In this document: positions 33,501 through 44,233 of the stretch, piece after piece
Position numbering within the stretch: the stretch's first letter is position 1
Layout: every line of letters starts with the position of its first letter
Assembly (NCBI GenBank): GCA_019022495.1
Contig: JAFEKR010000001.1
Span: 5,022,001 to 5,086,000, forward strand
Direction: 5' to 3'
DNA from: Epichloe hybrida
Lineage: Eukaryota; Ascomycota; Sordariomycetes; Hypocreales; Clavicipitaceae
Length of the DNA stretch: 64,000 bases
Made by a program: the position numbers and the translations under genes
Notes under the pieces: generated by a model
The model's input: the letters and a program-made list of their open reading frames with translations, nothing else
Told to the model about the DNA's origin: nothing
Database searches by the model: none

Positions 33501-33742
33501 CAGCAGCGGCAAAGATCGCTACAGTGGAACCTGACCCCGACCTCATCAGTCTGACTGATTCGGTAACAATTTCGCTTTCACAACAACCATTGGATTTGGG
33601 CAGTATGTCATTCAATACGCCTGCTATGGCCTTGGAAGATGAAGACGACGACCTGTTGATACAGTTCTCGGATGGCGAGGATATATTTGACGCTGCTGAT
33701 GCGACCATATCCAGCAAGCCACTGGTCGACTTGCTCGATTGA
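30592..33742 (+). CDS. ZNFX1/UPF1-like superfamily 1 RNA helicase, interrupted by an in-frame TAG at 31188-31190 (possible pseudogene)
   Basis: Three exons, 30592-30885, 30939-31312 and 31369-33742, close in frame over 1014 codons except for one TAG at codon 182. The introns are 53 and 56 nt. The N-terminus (LSSWLEQSEIP ... QYRLHRFEATEPLRRAI) and middle (LTPGTLLALS, VELVMLEPTVGYFES, HTMVGLQ) match the region before the helicase core of ZNFX1-type proteins. The stop replaces an expected Trp in YIDVF-W-AKQDD, a TGG to TAG change. The core is intact: Walker A GPPGTGKT (about 282-289), LLMEEAAE, GDHQQLQP, DGFQGEEND and VALSRAR. ZNFX1 homologues act in small-RNA or heterochromatin pathways. A shorter protein could start at the ATG at 31206, just after the stop, and would keep the whole core. 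Confidence 0.8.
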
Positions 33743-34398
33743 AAGGTGTTGTCGTCGTTCGATGAAGACAAGTTCCCAGGGGTCGAATAGCCATCATGAG
33801 ACGATGAAATTTTTTTGGGGGGTGAAAGGGGGGGAGGAGGGGGGGGGCACATGAGATCTAGCGTTAGGGACTCCCACTTGCGTATCAGATAAAATCTACC
33901 ATTGGCGTTGAATGTGCAACCCGAGGAGGGTCCAGCTTGCACTTTGAAATTCGTGGAGAAGCGAAGTGGAGTCCGGAAGCTCTTATTACGAGACTACAAA
34001 GTACATAGAGAGAACACCTCCCGCGATGTCCCACCAAGGCGCTGCGGGTTACGTCTCAACCAAATCGACACCATCCCCTCCAACTCGAATCAATCTACCA
34101 ACGCTTCAAAAAATAGTTGCTGCGCAAATTTCAGCGTATACCCCTCCAACTCACCGCAATCCATTGGGTTCTGTGCGCTCCATTGGATCCCGTGCGCGAA
34201 GCGCGCAGGTGGCGCCGCGGGCCAGCAGCTGCATCCTCTTGCGAGGCCGACGCGACTGCGATTGCGAATGATGGATGATTGGCCTTAGCGTATCTCGCTG
34301 TTCGCCATTCATAGCTTGGCACACTCATTTCGACTTGCTCAAAAGCTTTGCTATTTTTTCGTTATTTGTCTAGATCGCCGTCGACTAAAGCCACAGCC
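33743..34398. other. intergenic, SPT8 promoter
   Basis: Contains G-rich runs at about 33818-33848. No supported gene; the 128-codon frame at 33902 lacks any recognisable feature. Confidence 0.5.
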
Positions 34399-36587
34399 AT
34401 GGATGACGAGGACCGTTTCTCGGCAAGCTCGCCAGAGTCGGAGCGACAAAACGAGCCGGACGAGGTCATGGAGGATGCAGATGAGGGAGATAACGACGCC
34501 GAGCAGGATGATGACAATAACGATGAGGATGACGAAAACAACGACGACGATAATGACGCCAATGATGGCGAAGATGGCGGCGACGAGACCCAAAACACCA
34601 ATACGAATGAATCAGCTGTGAAGCCTAGCAAATCAGGCACGCCGGTGCCTGTTGTCAGCAAGCCATATCTTCGACCATCGATCCGTCCCGAAGCCATCAC
34701 GGCACGACTTTACGATATCGTGCCCACAATGGCGGCTCCGCAATCGACAAGCGTCAATGCCATGGCCATCACACCGGATCTGCGGTACTGGATAACGGGA
34801 GGGTCCGATGGTTATATTCGCAAATACGATGGCCCAGGGACCATTAACGGGAAGCTGGCGTTGACCGTAGCCCAGAAACACCCGTTCGTGGACAGCGTGA
34901 CCAAAGCCGGAATTTTAATGTCTTACTGGGAAAACGAGGAGCCACCAGCCCCGGGCCGCGGCGACCAAGATCACAACCTTTCACCAGTATATTCCCTCGC
35001 AGTTCACTCGGAAGCGCTGTGGCTGCTCTCTGGGCTCGAGTCGGGTGGTATCAACTTGCAAAGCGTTCGACATGATGAGGGTAAAAGAATTGCATGTCTG
35101 CAGCAGCACACAAATGCGGTCAGTTCGCTCATGCTTGCGCCAGATGAGAGAAGCGTGCTTAGTGGTGGCTGGGATAAAAACATTTTTGATTGGGACTTGA
35201 ACACTGGTCAGACTATGCGCAGCTTTGACGGATCGGGTGGTCAAATCTCGTCCATCGAGCTGCGGCCCGCCAGTGGTGACCCAGTTCCTGCTGAAGCAGA
35301 CGAGCCAATACAGTCAAGTACCATTTCGACGAACAATGGTGCCCCCTTGACTAACGGTGTTCTCCAAGATGAGCCCAGCGCGGTGGACGCGGTAAGGAAC
35401 GATGGCTTTGCTGCTTCTGAGCGGGAGGGCGATGATGCATCACCGGCCCATGAAAGTCTCTTTGGCGGGAGCGATGCGGGAAGTCTGTTCGGAGAGACGG
35501 CTGGCGAGCAGCCATTTGGGAACGATGATGACGGATTTGGCGCCAGTATGGATATGATGCCCGGCCATGAAGGGGGCATGGATCACTCTGCCGACTTTGC
35601 CATGGCGGATATGGAAACCAGGGAGTCCGACGACGGCGGTGAATCAAATACGCAGGCTCAAGTGAAAGCTCAACAGCCTTCACAAGATGTCATGGACGTC
35701 GACAGCAGGCCTGCCGAGATGAACCAAGCGCTTGCGCCAACAGCAGATCCTGCAGCAGCAGCACCAAGGGTAGAAGCAGGAACCCCGACACAACCAGACG
35801 AGCCCTCGAGGGACGAAGAAAACATAATGGCCCAGCTAGCCGAAGATAAAGAAACCCTGAAAAGGTCCCAATCACCGGGACTGACCGTTGCGCAACCTGT
35901 CTCCCAACATTTCGACCAATCTCAAACATCGGCTACCACATTCCTGTCATCCGCGATTGACGGCACGATCCGCATTTGGGACAGACGTGTTCCAAATGCT
36001 GTTGCCAGAATCGGCACCAGAGCAGGCGTCCCACCGTGGTGCATGAGCGCATGCTGGAGCCCAGACGGCAACATGATATACGCGGGGAGGAGAAACGGTA
36101 CCGTGGAGGAATTCGATTTGCGAAAGGCGAAGAGGGGATGGGAGCCAGAAAGAGCTCTGAGGTTTCCAACGGGGAGTGGTGCCGTGAGCGCACTGAGAAG
36201 CATGCCGAATGGAAGGCATCTTGTGTGGTAAGTTGCCTCCCCCAATCTCGTCTCTTTTCCCTTTTTTTTGTCCCTTTTTTTTTGTCCCTTCTTGCTCGGC
36301 CACCAGCTTGGCTGGTCTGTTCGTGTCTCTCCTGCTCTTACTGAATGAATGTCTGCAGTGCCTCTCACGATATCCTACGACTGTATGACCTCCGAGACAC
36401 CCGTGCATTCAAACACTCCACTGTTCCTTTTCTTATCATCCCTGGACCCCCTAGGGCAGGCGTGATATCTAGTTTGTACATTGACCCAACCAGCAGGTTC
36501 ATGCTGAGCGCGGCCGGCACAAGGGGCTGGGAGGGTAGCAGTACAGAGGTGCTGATTGGGTATGAGATTAACGTGGTGAACGAGTAG
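34399..36587 (+). CDS. SPT8: SAGA complex subunit Spt8 (WD40)
   Basis: Two exons, 34399-36227 and 36359-36587, give 685 residues; the intron is 131 nt (GTAAGT donor, CTGCAG acceptor) and the join reads LVCASHDILRLYDL. The N-terminal 75 residues are almost purely acidic (Asp/Glu/Asn), a known Spt8 feature. WD repeats follow (TPDLRYWITGGSDGYIRKYDG, then SGGWDKNIFDWDL), with a long acidic disordered insert at about 300-490 between repeats. The later blades are SSAIDGTIRIWDRR and GRRNGTVEEFDLRK, ending SSTEVLIGYEINVVNE. Spt8 helps SAGA deliver TBP to promoters. Length and repeat order match filamentous fungal Spt8. Confidence 0.92.
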
Positions 36588-37561
36588 ACCTGGAGCATCA
36601 AAGGCTATATCTGGTGGCGTTTCGGGTGCAGTACCTGGCGTAGAGTGTTGGTTTGAACCTTTGGACTGCTCGAGATGGGTGCTCGGTGCTTGGTCAACCA
36701 CGAGAAAGAGTAGGATATTTCCATTACCCTTTGTCATCATAACCGTTTCAAGGCAGGTCCACGTGGATTTTGACGACATCAATTTCGAATCGATATGCTA
36801 CTTTCGTCTCCATGCCATCCATGCCATGTCTCTTGTTCGATCCAGGGCGATATCGCAGCCTCGAGAAGGTCACGACTTTCCTTCCTTGTCCGGTGCAGTG
36901 AAATTAGGGGGGGGGGGAGGGGGGGTTCAGGAAATGAAAATTTTGCTCATCATTAACCATTGCTCAAGCTACATGGAGTGATGAACAAGATGATCTCCAC
37001 AACGCCCGTTTGCTGACGTATTCTCGCCAGGGACAGATTCACTCTCGAATATGGGTGCACAGATGATCCTTGATGTCCCCCCCAAACAAAGCAACACCAT
37101 CGACCAGAGAAACCAACCACGGTGGACATGGAACAGACAGACAAGACGCCGCTCAACTTGTTCCAGCTCCAGCCATCCTTCCATGACGGCCATCTGGACA
37201 ACGAGGTCGGGGTGTTTTTTTTTTCTCGTCCGAATCACTGCCTGGAAGAACTTGCTTGATGGCCCCCCTGACGCGCGCGCAGTACGTTTCTTGTTCTTGT
37301 TCCTGTTCGTGTGCAGCACGATTCTTGTTCCTGTGACGCCCGCGCAATACGTTTCTTGTTCTTGTGATGCGCAAGAAGCCCCAAAGTACATAATGCCTCG
37401 AATAGTGATCTCAACCATGTTGTAGATGGGGATTGCTGAACCACCCTCACCCGCCAAGACCAAGATATCATCCCCGAAATCTTAATTGACGAAAAGGCCT
37501 CCCGTGACTTCAGAGCCCGTCCCAACTGTAATCCGACTGTGCTCCTTTCCCTCGGGCCGTG
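36588..37561. other. intergenic with imperfect long direct repeat
   Basis: Holds a G-run near 36908-36927 and two diverged copies of a GCGC(A/G)CGCAGTACGTTTCTTGTTCTTG-like block at about 37275-37305 and 37338-37363, separated by TTCTTGTTCCTGT elements. No supported gene. Confidence 0.55.
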
Positions 37562-38167
37562 ATGGGCAAAGACAAGGGAGAAAGCGCCGAAGCCCGGGCC
37601 CGCGCCCAGGTGCGCCACCTCCAGCAGCACTACGCGCAGGTGGAGCGGCAGGTCCAGCAGCAGGCCGCCGCCGACGCCGCCGCCGTAGCCCGAGCCCAGG
37701 CCCGAGCCCAGGCCCAAGCCCAAGCCGCCCAAAAAGCCGCCCAAGCCGCCGCCGCCAAAGCCAATGCAGCAGCGACCACGACGCAGCAGCAGGCCCAGGG
37801 CCAGAGCCACCGACAGGCCCGGCAGCAGCAGCAGCAGCAGCAGCGGCCCGTGAAGCCAGACATTTGGGACATGGCCGGCAACTACGCGTTCAACAAGACG
37901 AAAGCACAGCGGGAAGAGTGGCTGCAGCGCCACAAGATGCGCGACGTCAGCCCGCACCGCTACGTCGCCTACGTGCTTCTGCCTGCCGCGATGCGCAACA
38001 GCTACGAGCGGAAGCTCGAGGCCGAGAGCCAGGCGCGCGTACAGCAGCAGCAGCTGGATGCTGCGGCCGAGGCGCTTCGCCAGTACCAGGTCTTTGACTC
38101 TTCTGGGGACGACGCCGAAGACGACGACGACAAGAAGGGCAAGGCCAAGGCCAAGGCCAGGAAGTAA
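37562..38167 (+). CDS. small Ala/Gln-rich protein of unknown function with a conserved-looking C-terminal half
   Basis: Single frame of 201 residues from the ATG at 37562 (a GTG precedes it). Residues 3-105 are low complexity: Ala/Gln/Arg-rich, probably a long helix or coiled coil, with poly-Gln around 90-97. Residues about 105-165 are normal in composition and could be a folded module: KPDIWDMAGNYAFNKTKAQ, then EEWLQRHKMRDVSPHRYVAY and LLPAAMRNSYERK. The tail is acidic then Lys/Ala-rich (DDDDKKGKAKAKARK), suggesting a nuclear or RNA-associated protein. I do not recognise the family. The complementary strand also shows a long open frame caused by the biased composition; the plus frame is preferred for its start context and the non-repetitive module. 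Confidence 0.6.
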   Translation: MGKDKGESAEARARAQVRHLQQHYAQVERQVQQQAAADAAAVARAQARAQAQAQAAQKAAQAAAAKANAAATTTQQQAQGQSHRQARQQQQQQQRPVKPDIWDMAGNYAFNKTKAQREEWLQRHKMRDVSPHRYVAYVLLPAAMRNSYERKLEAESQARVQQQQLDAAAEALRQYQVFDSSGDDAEDDDDKKGKAKAKARK

Positions 38168-38914
38168 GGCTGGCCCGCCGAACAATGGGATGGGAACAAA
38201 TTCCGGATAAATGGAGTCGTGGGATGAGAAGGGGGGGGGGGGAGTCTTGGGCATCATCAGGGGAGCGGGACTACTGTACTTGCAGCTGCGCCTGGCATTA
38301 GCCGCGCAGACTCAGCCACTAGAGCCTCTGGTCGTAGATGGGAGAAAATACAGGGTATAGGCGCCACTGAAATACGGTTCCCACGTGAAATTGTAAAAGA
38401 GGGTGCTTTATTTCCTGGCCCCCTTGTCTCGTCTACCATTTGCGCCCAATGCACCCCCCCCCCGTTACCTTGTCCGCAGAATTGTAAAATTATTCAAGGA
38501 CATCGTACGACATGGCAAACTGTGCAAACTGTTCTTGGTCCAAAGTCAAGATCAACCCCAAGATCCCCAGCCCGTGAGGCAGACAAGGGGCGCGAGTCCT
38601 CGTGGGCCGTGCATTTTCGTCTCTAACGACGCCAGGCACGAGTTTCGAGTTTTTTTTCTCTCGCCTTCAATACAAAGTCTGGCTCACCAGGTCGGACAGA
38701 CGCCAAGCGAAAATCTTTAGGAGAGAGAGCCTCAGCTTCTTCTCGAACCAGTAGCGATCTTCTATGTGGAAATTATCCCAAACTATCTTCTACACGATAC
38801 ATGGTACCCATCAGTACACCCAATGGCGTATGCTTCACTCGACTATCAGCCTTTATATACCTTGCCATGTACAACAGAGTCATCCTCCCAGCTATATTTT
38901 CTTCTCCTACTTTC

Positions 38915-38950
<36 letters not shown>

Positions 38951-39564
38951 GGCCTGCCCCATGTAACGCCAAAAGTGTGAATTCGATCATGTCTCAGTTC
39001 CATAGAGGAACGCATTTGCAGGTGCTTGGTCAAGGGAAAAGAAGAGGGCTTGGGTCTTGGGATCCCCGAGCGCGTCCGCTTCTTCTTGCCCTTCTTCCCG
39101 TCCCCCTCTTTTTCCTATTCTTTGTTTTGTTTTTGTGCTGCTGTCGTTGTTCTTCGTTGTGCAATTCATAGCTTTCAACACAAGCCGACGGAGGAACCGT
39201 GGTTGTTTTCATGGAGGATATTATCAGATCCTCAAGGGAAGGGGGGGGGGGGATGAAGCTTCTGCGTGTTGGTTAAAAAGACTGCACTTAGTAAAAAAGA
39301 AAAATTGGATAGCGCCAGATGGCATCTGGAGGAAAGGAACTGTCTCGACTTCCATTCTTGCAGATTGCTGATAATTATATTAATGCTTGTGCGAACGAGC
39401 TTGGCCAAAGGACAACAAGTAAAATGAAAGGGACTGGAAGTGAGTCGAGCAACATGGCTCCATGCGGCTGAATACTGAAAGTCGGTGCGGCGCAAATAAC
39501 GAGGGTTACAATCAACTCATGACAATTGTCTGGCCGTAACAACGACAAAGAACATTACATTGCC
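38168..39564. other. intergenic, 1.4 kb, with A-tract
   Basis: No supported gene. Contains G-runs at about 38231-38241 and 39241-39250, a C-run at about 38453-38463, and an A28 homopolymer near 38919-38946. Confidence 0.55.
38919..38946. repeat. A28 homopolymer
   Basis: Uninterrupted A tract in the intergenic region; no other retroposon features such as target-site duplications or an upstream gene copy were visible. Confidence 0.9.
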
Positions 39565-41445
39565 TCATGCCGACGTGACTCTCGGGTCATAAGAGTACTG
39601 GAACATTTGTCCCCAGCCAGTCTGCTGCTGGCTGTCATTGTTTTGCGACGACGACTCGGAATTGGTGCTTATACCGCCCATTAGGCTAGGCCAGTCGCGG
39701 AATGCCTCATCGTTTGTGGTCATGTCATAATCCATCATGGAGTCTCCGCCCGAGTTGCCAGAGCTGGATGTAGAGTGCGGTATATCAAGCTTATCCATTG
39801 GTGAGCCCGCGGTCCCGTGACGAGGCGACTGCGAGGCATTTAATGGAGAATGGGATGATGAGTCGGGGGACAGTCCACCCTGTGCCGAAAAGGACTGCGA
39901 AGGAACGAAAAGTGGTCCGCGATAGGAGTGGATGAAAGCATGTTGGTTGTTCGGGCTGGTAGGTGGCAGCATGGAAGCTTGCTGGTGGGCTTGCGAGGGA
40001 ACAGGAACGAACGAAGGGTGTTGAGGAGGAGGTGCCATTGATCCAGGGGCATTTACAAACTGCGGCTGCGGTGGCGGCTGCGGTGGCGCTGATGAATCTG
40101 GCACCGAGGTCATGATGATGTCGGCCAAGTCGTACGCCATCTCGGCGACCGTGTGCGCATCTTCTTCCTGTCCGAGAAAGAATTCAAGGTGATCTTGAAG
40201 CTGCCCGGGAGCTTCGTGCTCCAGAAAGCCTTGAGCTCGTCCGGTCTTGTTGGGGTGCCAACTGAATTGTGGCCGTCTGCTCGAGAACTCGGATTGCTTG
40301 CTCTCGACGAGATTCTCCCACGCCTCGTGAACATGAGGTTGGTGCAAAAGGCCGTAAATGACCCTGGAGTGCATCCACTCAGCCTTGGTCAAGCCCGACT
40401 CAAAATGGCGCGCGACATGTTCGACGTGGCGCTCACGGGCGGGATGCAGTGCAGAGCAGAATCCACAGGCCCAGTACTTGCGTTTGCGCAGGTACTTGAC
40501 GACTTTCTCGGCGTGAGGGCACGTCTTGCAACCGTGGCATTGTTTGTGATGCTGGTTGAAAGAGTTGGACCCCCAGAAGCTTCGGTTGCAGCCCGGTTCC
40601 GGGCAAGGGTACTTTCTCCAGCGCTCATGGAACTCATCTTCATGCCGTTTCCAGTCATACTTGCGCTTGAAGCTAGTCTCACAAGACGTACACCAATATA
40701 TGTTCTGTCGACTGGCACTCGAGGCTGTTGATCCGACCTGTGTGCCGTTCATCTGGGCGTTTTGTGGGACCATGGGTAAAGGGGCCATGGATCGTGCAGA
40801 GGCCGCGGACTGGTATGAGAAAGTCGACTGTGCCGAATTGGTCGACCATATCGATGCATGACCAGATGATCCGGAGCTGACGGAAGAGATCGAGATCCTG
40901 GGCCGATGCGCAAAAGCCGCCGACGGTGGTAGAAACATGGAAGCGTCGATAGGGACATGATGGCGTTCAATGCCTGCCATCATGCCGTTTGACGTCGCAC
41001 CAAAGTCCGTAGTCGGTGGCCAGTTTCCTTGCATGTCGTCGGAGAACGACTCGGTCTTGATTTCGGTCGAAGGCGCGTCGATAGTCGATGGGCTCGAAGA
41101 CGAGGCTACCGTGGCAGGAGACAATGGGTGAGTGGAAGGGAGAGAAGGGGGAGGCGGAGGCGGCGGGCATCGAGGTGGCGGCGGTGGCGGAGCATGCTGA
41201 GGAGCGAGCGTGTGTGTCTGTGAAGAAGCGAGCGTTGAAGTTGGTGAAGTCAGCTGTAGCGACAGGCTGCCGTCAACCCATTGATGGAGTATTTCCTTCG
41301 AGATACCAGAGTCGATCAAGTGTTGCAGATGTTTGCGAGCTTCCGTCAGGACATCCTGCGGCGAGGCGTCAGCCGACGGCGAACTCGCCGCGGATGGTTG
41401 TAATGGCAACTGCCGTTGAAGCTGGTGGTTCTGACTCGGGTCCAT
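39565..41445 (-). CDS. C2H2 zinc finger transcription factor
   Basis: Single exon, 626 residues, ATG at 41445. Residues 1-245 are Pro/Ser/Thr-rich and disordered. A zinc-finger block spans about 250-350. The first finger, WCTSCETSFKRKYDWKRHEDEFH, has C252, C255, H268 and H273. The second, YPCPEPGCNRSFWGSNSFNQHH, pairs two Cys with His and Cys. The third is WACGFCSALHPARERHVEHVARH. This arrangement, with a sequence-specific first finger and atypical following ones, is shared by a large group of filamentous-fungal regulators. The tail is rich in Gln, Pro and Ser, fitting an activation domain. It is divergent from the Atg22-like transporter with only 238 bp between start codons and is 2.8 kb from the isocyanide synthase gene, so a pathway-specific role is possible but is inference. 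Confidence 0.85.
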   Translation of the reverse strand: MDPSQNHQLQRQLPLQPSAASSPSADASPQDVLTEARKHLQHLIDSGISKEILHQWVDGSLSLQLTSPTSTLASSQTHTLAPQHAPPPPPPRCPPPPPPPSLPSTHPLSPATVASSSSPSTIDAPSTEIKTESFSDDMQGNWPPTTDFGATSNGMMAGIERHHVPIDASMFLPPSAAFAHRPRISISSVSSGSSGHASIWSTNSAQSTFSYQSAASARSMAPLPMVPQNAQMNGTQVGSTASSASRQNIYWCTSCETSFKRKYDWKRHEDEFHERWRKYPCPEPGCNRSFWGSNSFNQHHKQCHGCKTCPHAEKVVKYLRKRKYWACGFCSALHPARERHVEHVARHFESGLTKAEWMHSRVIYGLLHQPHVHEAWENLVESKQSEFSSRRPQFSWHPNKTGRAQGFLEHEAPGQLQDHLEFFLGQEEDAHTVAEMAYDLADIIMTSVPDSSAPPQPPPQPQFVNAPGSMAPPPQHPSFVPVPSQAHQQASMLPPTSPNNQHAFIHSYRGPLFVPSQSFSAQGGLSPDSSSHSPLNASQSPRHGTAGSPMDKLDIPHSTSSSGNSGGDSMMDYDMTTNDEAFRDWPSLMGGISTNSESSSQNNDSQQQTGWGQMFQYSYDPRVTSA

Positions 41446-41683
41446 GGTGGCAATCTCACATCGAGGGTAGTCGACGATGACGGACGGTGGTGACGAAGCA
41501 AAGCACCTCCTCTACGACAACGACGAGCGTTGGGGGCTTGGCGAGTCGGCGCATTGTTTGCTTGTTGGGTGGGAAACTTGCTCAATCGAGAGATGAGATG
41601 ATGTTACTGCGTGTATGTGTCTCGTGGAAGCTGCTGCCCGTCGTCAATCATAATGTCTGCCTCTGCCACTCGCTTTCACCCCC
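41446..41683. promoter_or_regulatory. compact bidirectional promoter between the C2H2 regulator and the Atg22-like gene
   Basis: Only 238 bp separate two divergent start codons, so both genes must draw on the same short control region. No TATA-like element is obvious. Confidence 0.6.
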
Positions 41684-43783
41684 ATGCCTCCCCAAAACAG
41701 CGCGGATCGCGGCGGACACGACGGACACGACGGACACGACGGATACGGCACCATGTCGATGAACAACATGCAGCATCCTGAGCACTCCGCGAAAGACGAC
41801 GCGGGCCCGGATCCGGACAGCAAAGCAGCTCTCGCAACAGAGCAGACTGTTCGCAATGACTCCCCGTCGCCGACCGAGTTTGACGAAGCAGCTGCGCCGC
41901 TTGGCACCAAGAAGGCGCTGTGGGCATGGCTGATCCTCTGTTTCTCCGTACGTCCCAACTCCCCCGTCATGATGCGACGTGACGCTGTGATGAGGAAACA
42001 ACAAAGAGCCAAACTCGCTAACAAGATGACATGACAACGACCTGATAGACCGGCCCGACAAACGGCATGGTCAACAGCTATGTCACGGCCAGCATCCAGT
42101 CCGCCGCCAATGCCGTGGGACACATACCGGGCACCAACAAACCCTGTGCGCGAAGAGGCGCCATCAAGTGTGTCGTCAAGCTGGGAGGCAGGGACGTCGA
42201 CTATCTGAGCTACCTGTACGTCATGCGACTGGTCTCTTCTACCGGCCAAACGCACAATTTCCCTTCCTCGGGCGCCTCCGCAAGCTAAACATGACAGCAG
42301 ACTGTATCTCAGATCCATCAGCCGGGCGACCGAGGGCGTCGTGTCCATCCTTGCATCAGGGCTGGCAGATTTCTCCGACTACCGCAAGACCATGATGATG
42401 TGTTCCATCTACCTCTTTGGCGCACTCGCTCTCCCCTTTGCAGGGCTCACGGGCAATGACTACACCCACTTGAACGCCCTCTCTACTCTCTACGTCGTCA
42501 TCTCGACCGTCTCGGGCGTTTACACCGTCATCGAAGCCTCGTATATCCCCATCTTCATGAGATCCGTGGGCTGGCTCGGCAAGCGAGCCAGACTGCAGGA
42601 CGCCGAGCAGACTGCCCCCTCCGCGAACAAGGCCTGGATCCAAGGCAGCAAGGCCAGTGTCCTCGGCCTAGTATCTGGTAACCTGGGCGCCATCTTGGCC
42701 TTGCTCATAGGTGTCATCATCACTTACTCCCGCGGGAGCTATGTCACCGAGGGATACTTCAAGTGAGTAGTACCGATCATTTCTCCCCCCCCCCCCTCCC
42801 CCCAAGCTTTGCGGACTGGCAACTGACTGATCCCCAACGTACTTCAGCTTCCTCCTCGCAATCACAGTCGGCGGATGCCTCACAAGTACGTATCGCGTCG
42901 CTCAAATCCCCGCAGTGCCCCAAATCTCAATACTAATCCCTTTGCCACAGTTGGATGCGCAGTGGTAGGCCACATCCTACTGCCCAATGTCCCCGGGGCC
43001 CAAAAGCCCAAGGGGGAGAGCATATTCCTACTGCCCCTGCGCACATGTAAGATGACAGACCGGCATAAGCGAACCTTTGTCGGGCGACAACTAACGAGAA
43101 TACCTCCAGGGCTCAGACTCCTCGGTTCCATCCGCCGATACCCAAACGCCTTCAAGCTCTGCATAGGATGGGTGCTATGGAACACGGGATACAGCAACTT
43201 TCTTCAGCTTCTCGGCGCGCTGTTCCTCGAGACGAGCGGAATCCAGAGAGGAAGCGGCGTGTACACGGTGTACACCTTCATGATGGTCATTTTCGCGTGC
43301 ATGGGCTCCCTCAGCTGGCTCTTCGCCTTTGGCAAAGCGAGATTGCACATCAAGAGCTGGGCCTACATGTTCCTGTGTGTCAACATCCTCTGCGTCTTCT
43401 GGGGCTGCATCGGCGTAAGCGACAGCGTCGCCATCGGATACAAGCACCAGGCCGAGTTCTGGGTCGCCATCTTCCTCTTCATGGGCACCAGCAGCGCACT
43501 GCGGTCCCTGAACAGGGTCCTGTATGCGTCGCTGATTCCAAGGGGCTCCGAGGCGGTCTTTTTTGGGCTGGAGATCACGCTCGATCTTGCCACCGGCTGG
43601 ATCAACCCGCTCGTGCAGGGCGTCATCCAGAACAAGACGCATAACCTTCGATTTCCCATGATTCCGAATCTGCTGCTTATGCTCGTCGCATTGGGCTTGT
43701 ATGTTTGGACGGACATTGATCAGGGCATGCGGGATGCCGAGGCACCGTTGGCATCGGAGCCAGCTGTCGTGGCGGCGGAATGA
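41684..43783 (+). CDS. Atg22-like major facilitator family membrane transporter
   Basis: Six exons, 41684-41947, 42049-42215, 42301-42762, 42848-42885, 42951-43046 and 43110-43783, give 566 residues; the introns are 101, 85, 85, 65 and 63 nt. A polar 80-residue leader with HDG repeats precedes the membrane domain. Family marks are TGPTNGMVNSY after helix 1, LYLRSISRATEGVVSIL, WVLWNTGYSNFLQLLGALF and, near the end, SLIPRGSEAVFFGLEITLDLATGW. About eleven hydrophobic helices are present. Exon 3 can start at 42301 or three bases earlier (tandem AG). Yeast Atg22 exports amino acids from the vacuole; filamentous fungi carry several paralogues, some in metabolite clusters. It lies 450 bp from the isocyanide synthase 3' end, so export of, or precursor supply to, that pathway is a fair hypothesis. 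Confidence 0.88.
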
Positions 43784-44233
43784 TGGGGATTTTAGGGGGT
43801 AGCTACATAATTTCCAGACGATGCGTTGGACGTTTTCAGACTAGATCTCTTGGTGCAGCAGATGCTAGATGTCGGAGATTATGGAGCGTGGAAATCATGA
43901 TGGTTGGTCCTCGGATTGTTCGCACGCGTAATATTCTCTGGAAACAGATTTGTCATGTCAGAGCACTCGTGTCAAAATATTTCGAAAAATCTGTTTGTGT
44001 AGGGCCCCCAAGGTTCCTGTATATACAGGCGAGCGTTTTGAGCACATGAATATATTCTATCTGGTCTTTTTATCCGGTCTACTAGAGGAAGGGAAGGAAG
44101 AGAAAGCCTGATGCGCGACATATAAGGAAAGGAGTCTCGTGGGGAATCCCTGCATCTCAAGCACAAAACTGATGGATGATTCGCCATCAACTCATCCACC
44201 TACTAGGTGCAATTGCCGGCAAAAAGAAAAGAC
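43784..44233. other. convergent 3' intergenic region
   Basis: Between the Atg22-like and isocyanide synthase stops. AT-rich, no gene seen. Confidence 0.55.

Noticed and set aside
33902..34288. 128-codon frame upstream of SPT8
   Set aside because: Alternative frames of similar length overlap it; no recognisable features and it lies in the likely SPT8 promoter.
37235..38257. 340-codon minus-strand frame rich in Leu, Gly and Val, looking like a membrane protein
   Set aside because: It is the complement of the Ala/Gln-rich gene; codon bias of the repeat creates false hydrophobicity.
38919..38946. A28 tract as a retroposon tail
   Set aside because: No adjacent processed gene copy or target-site duplication is visible.
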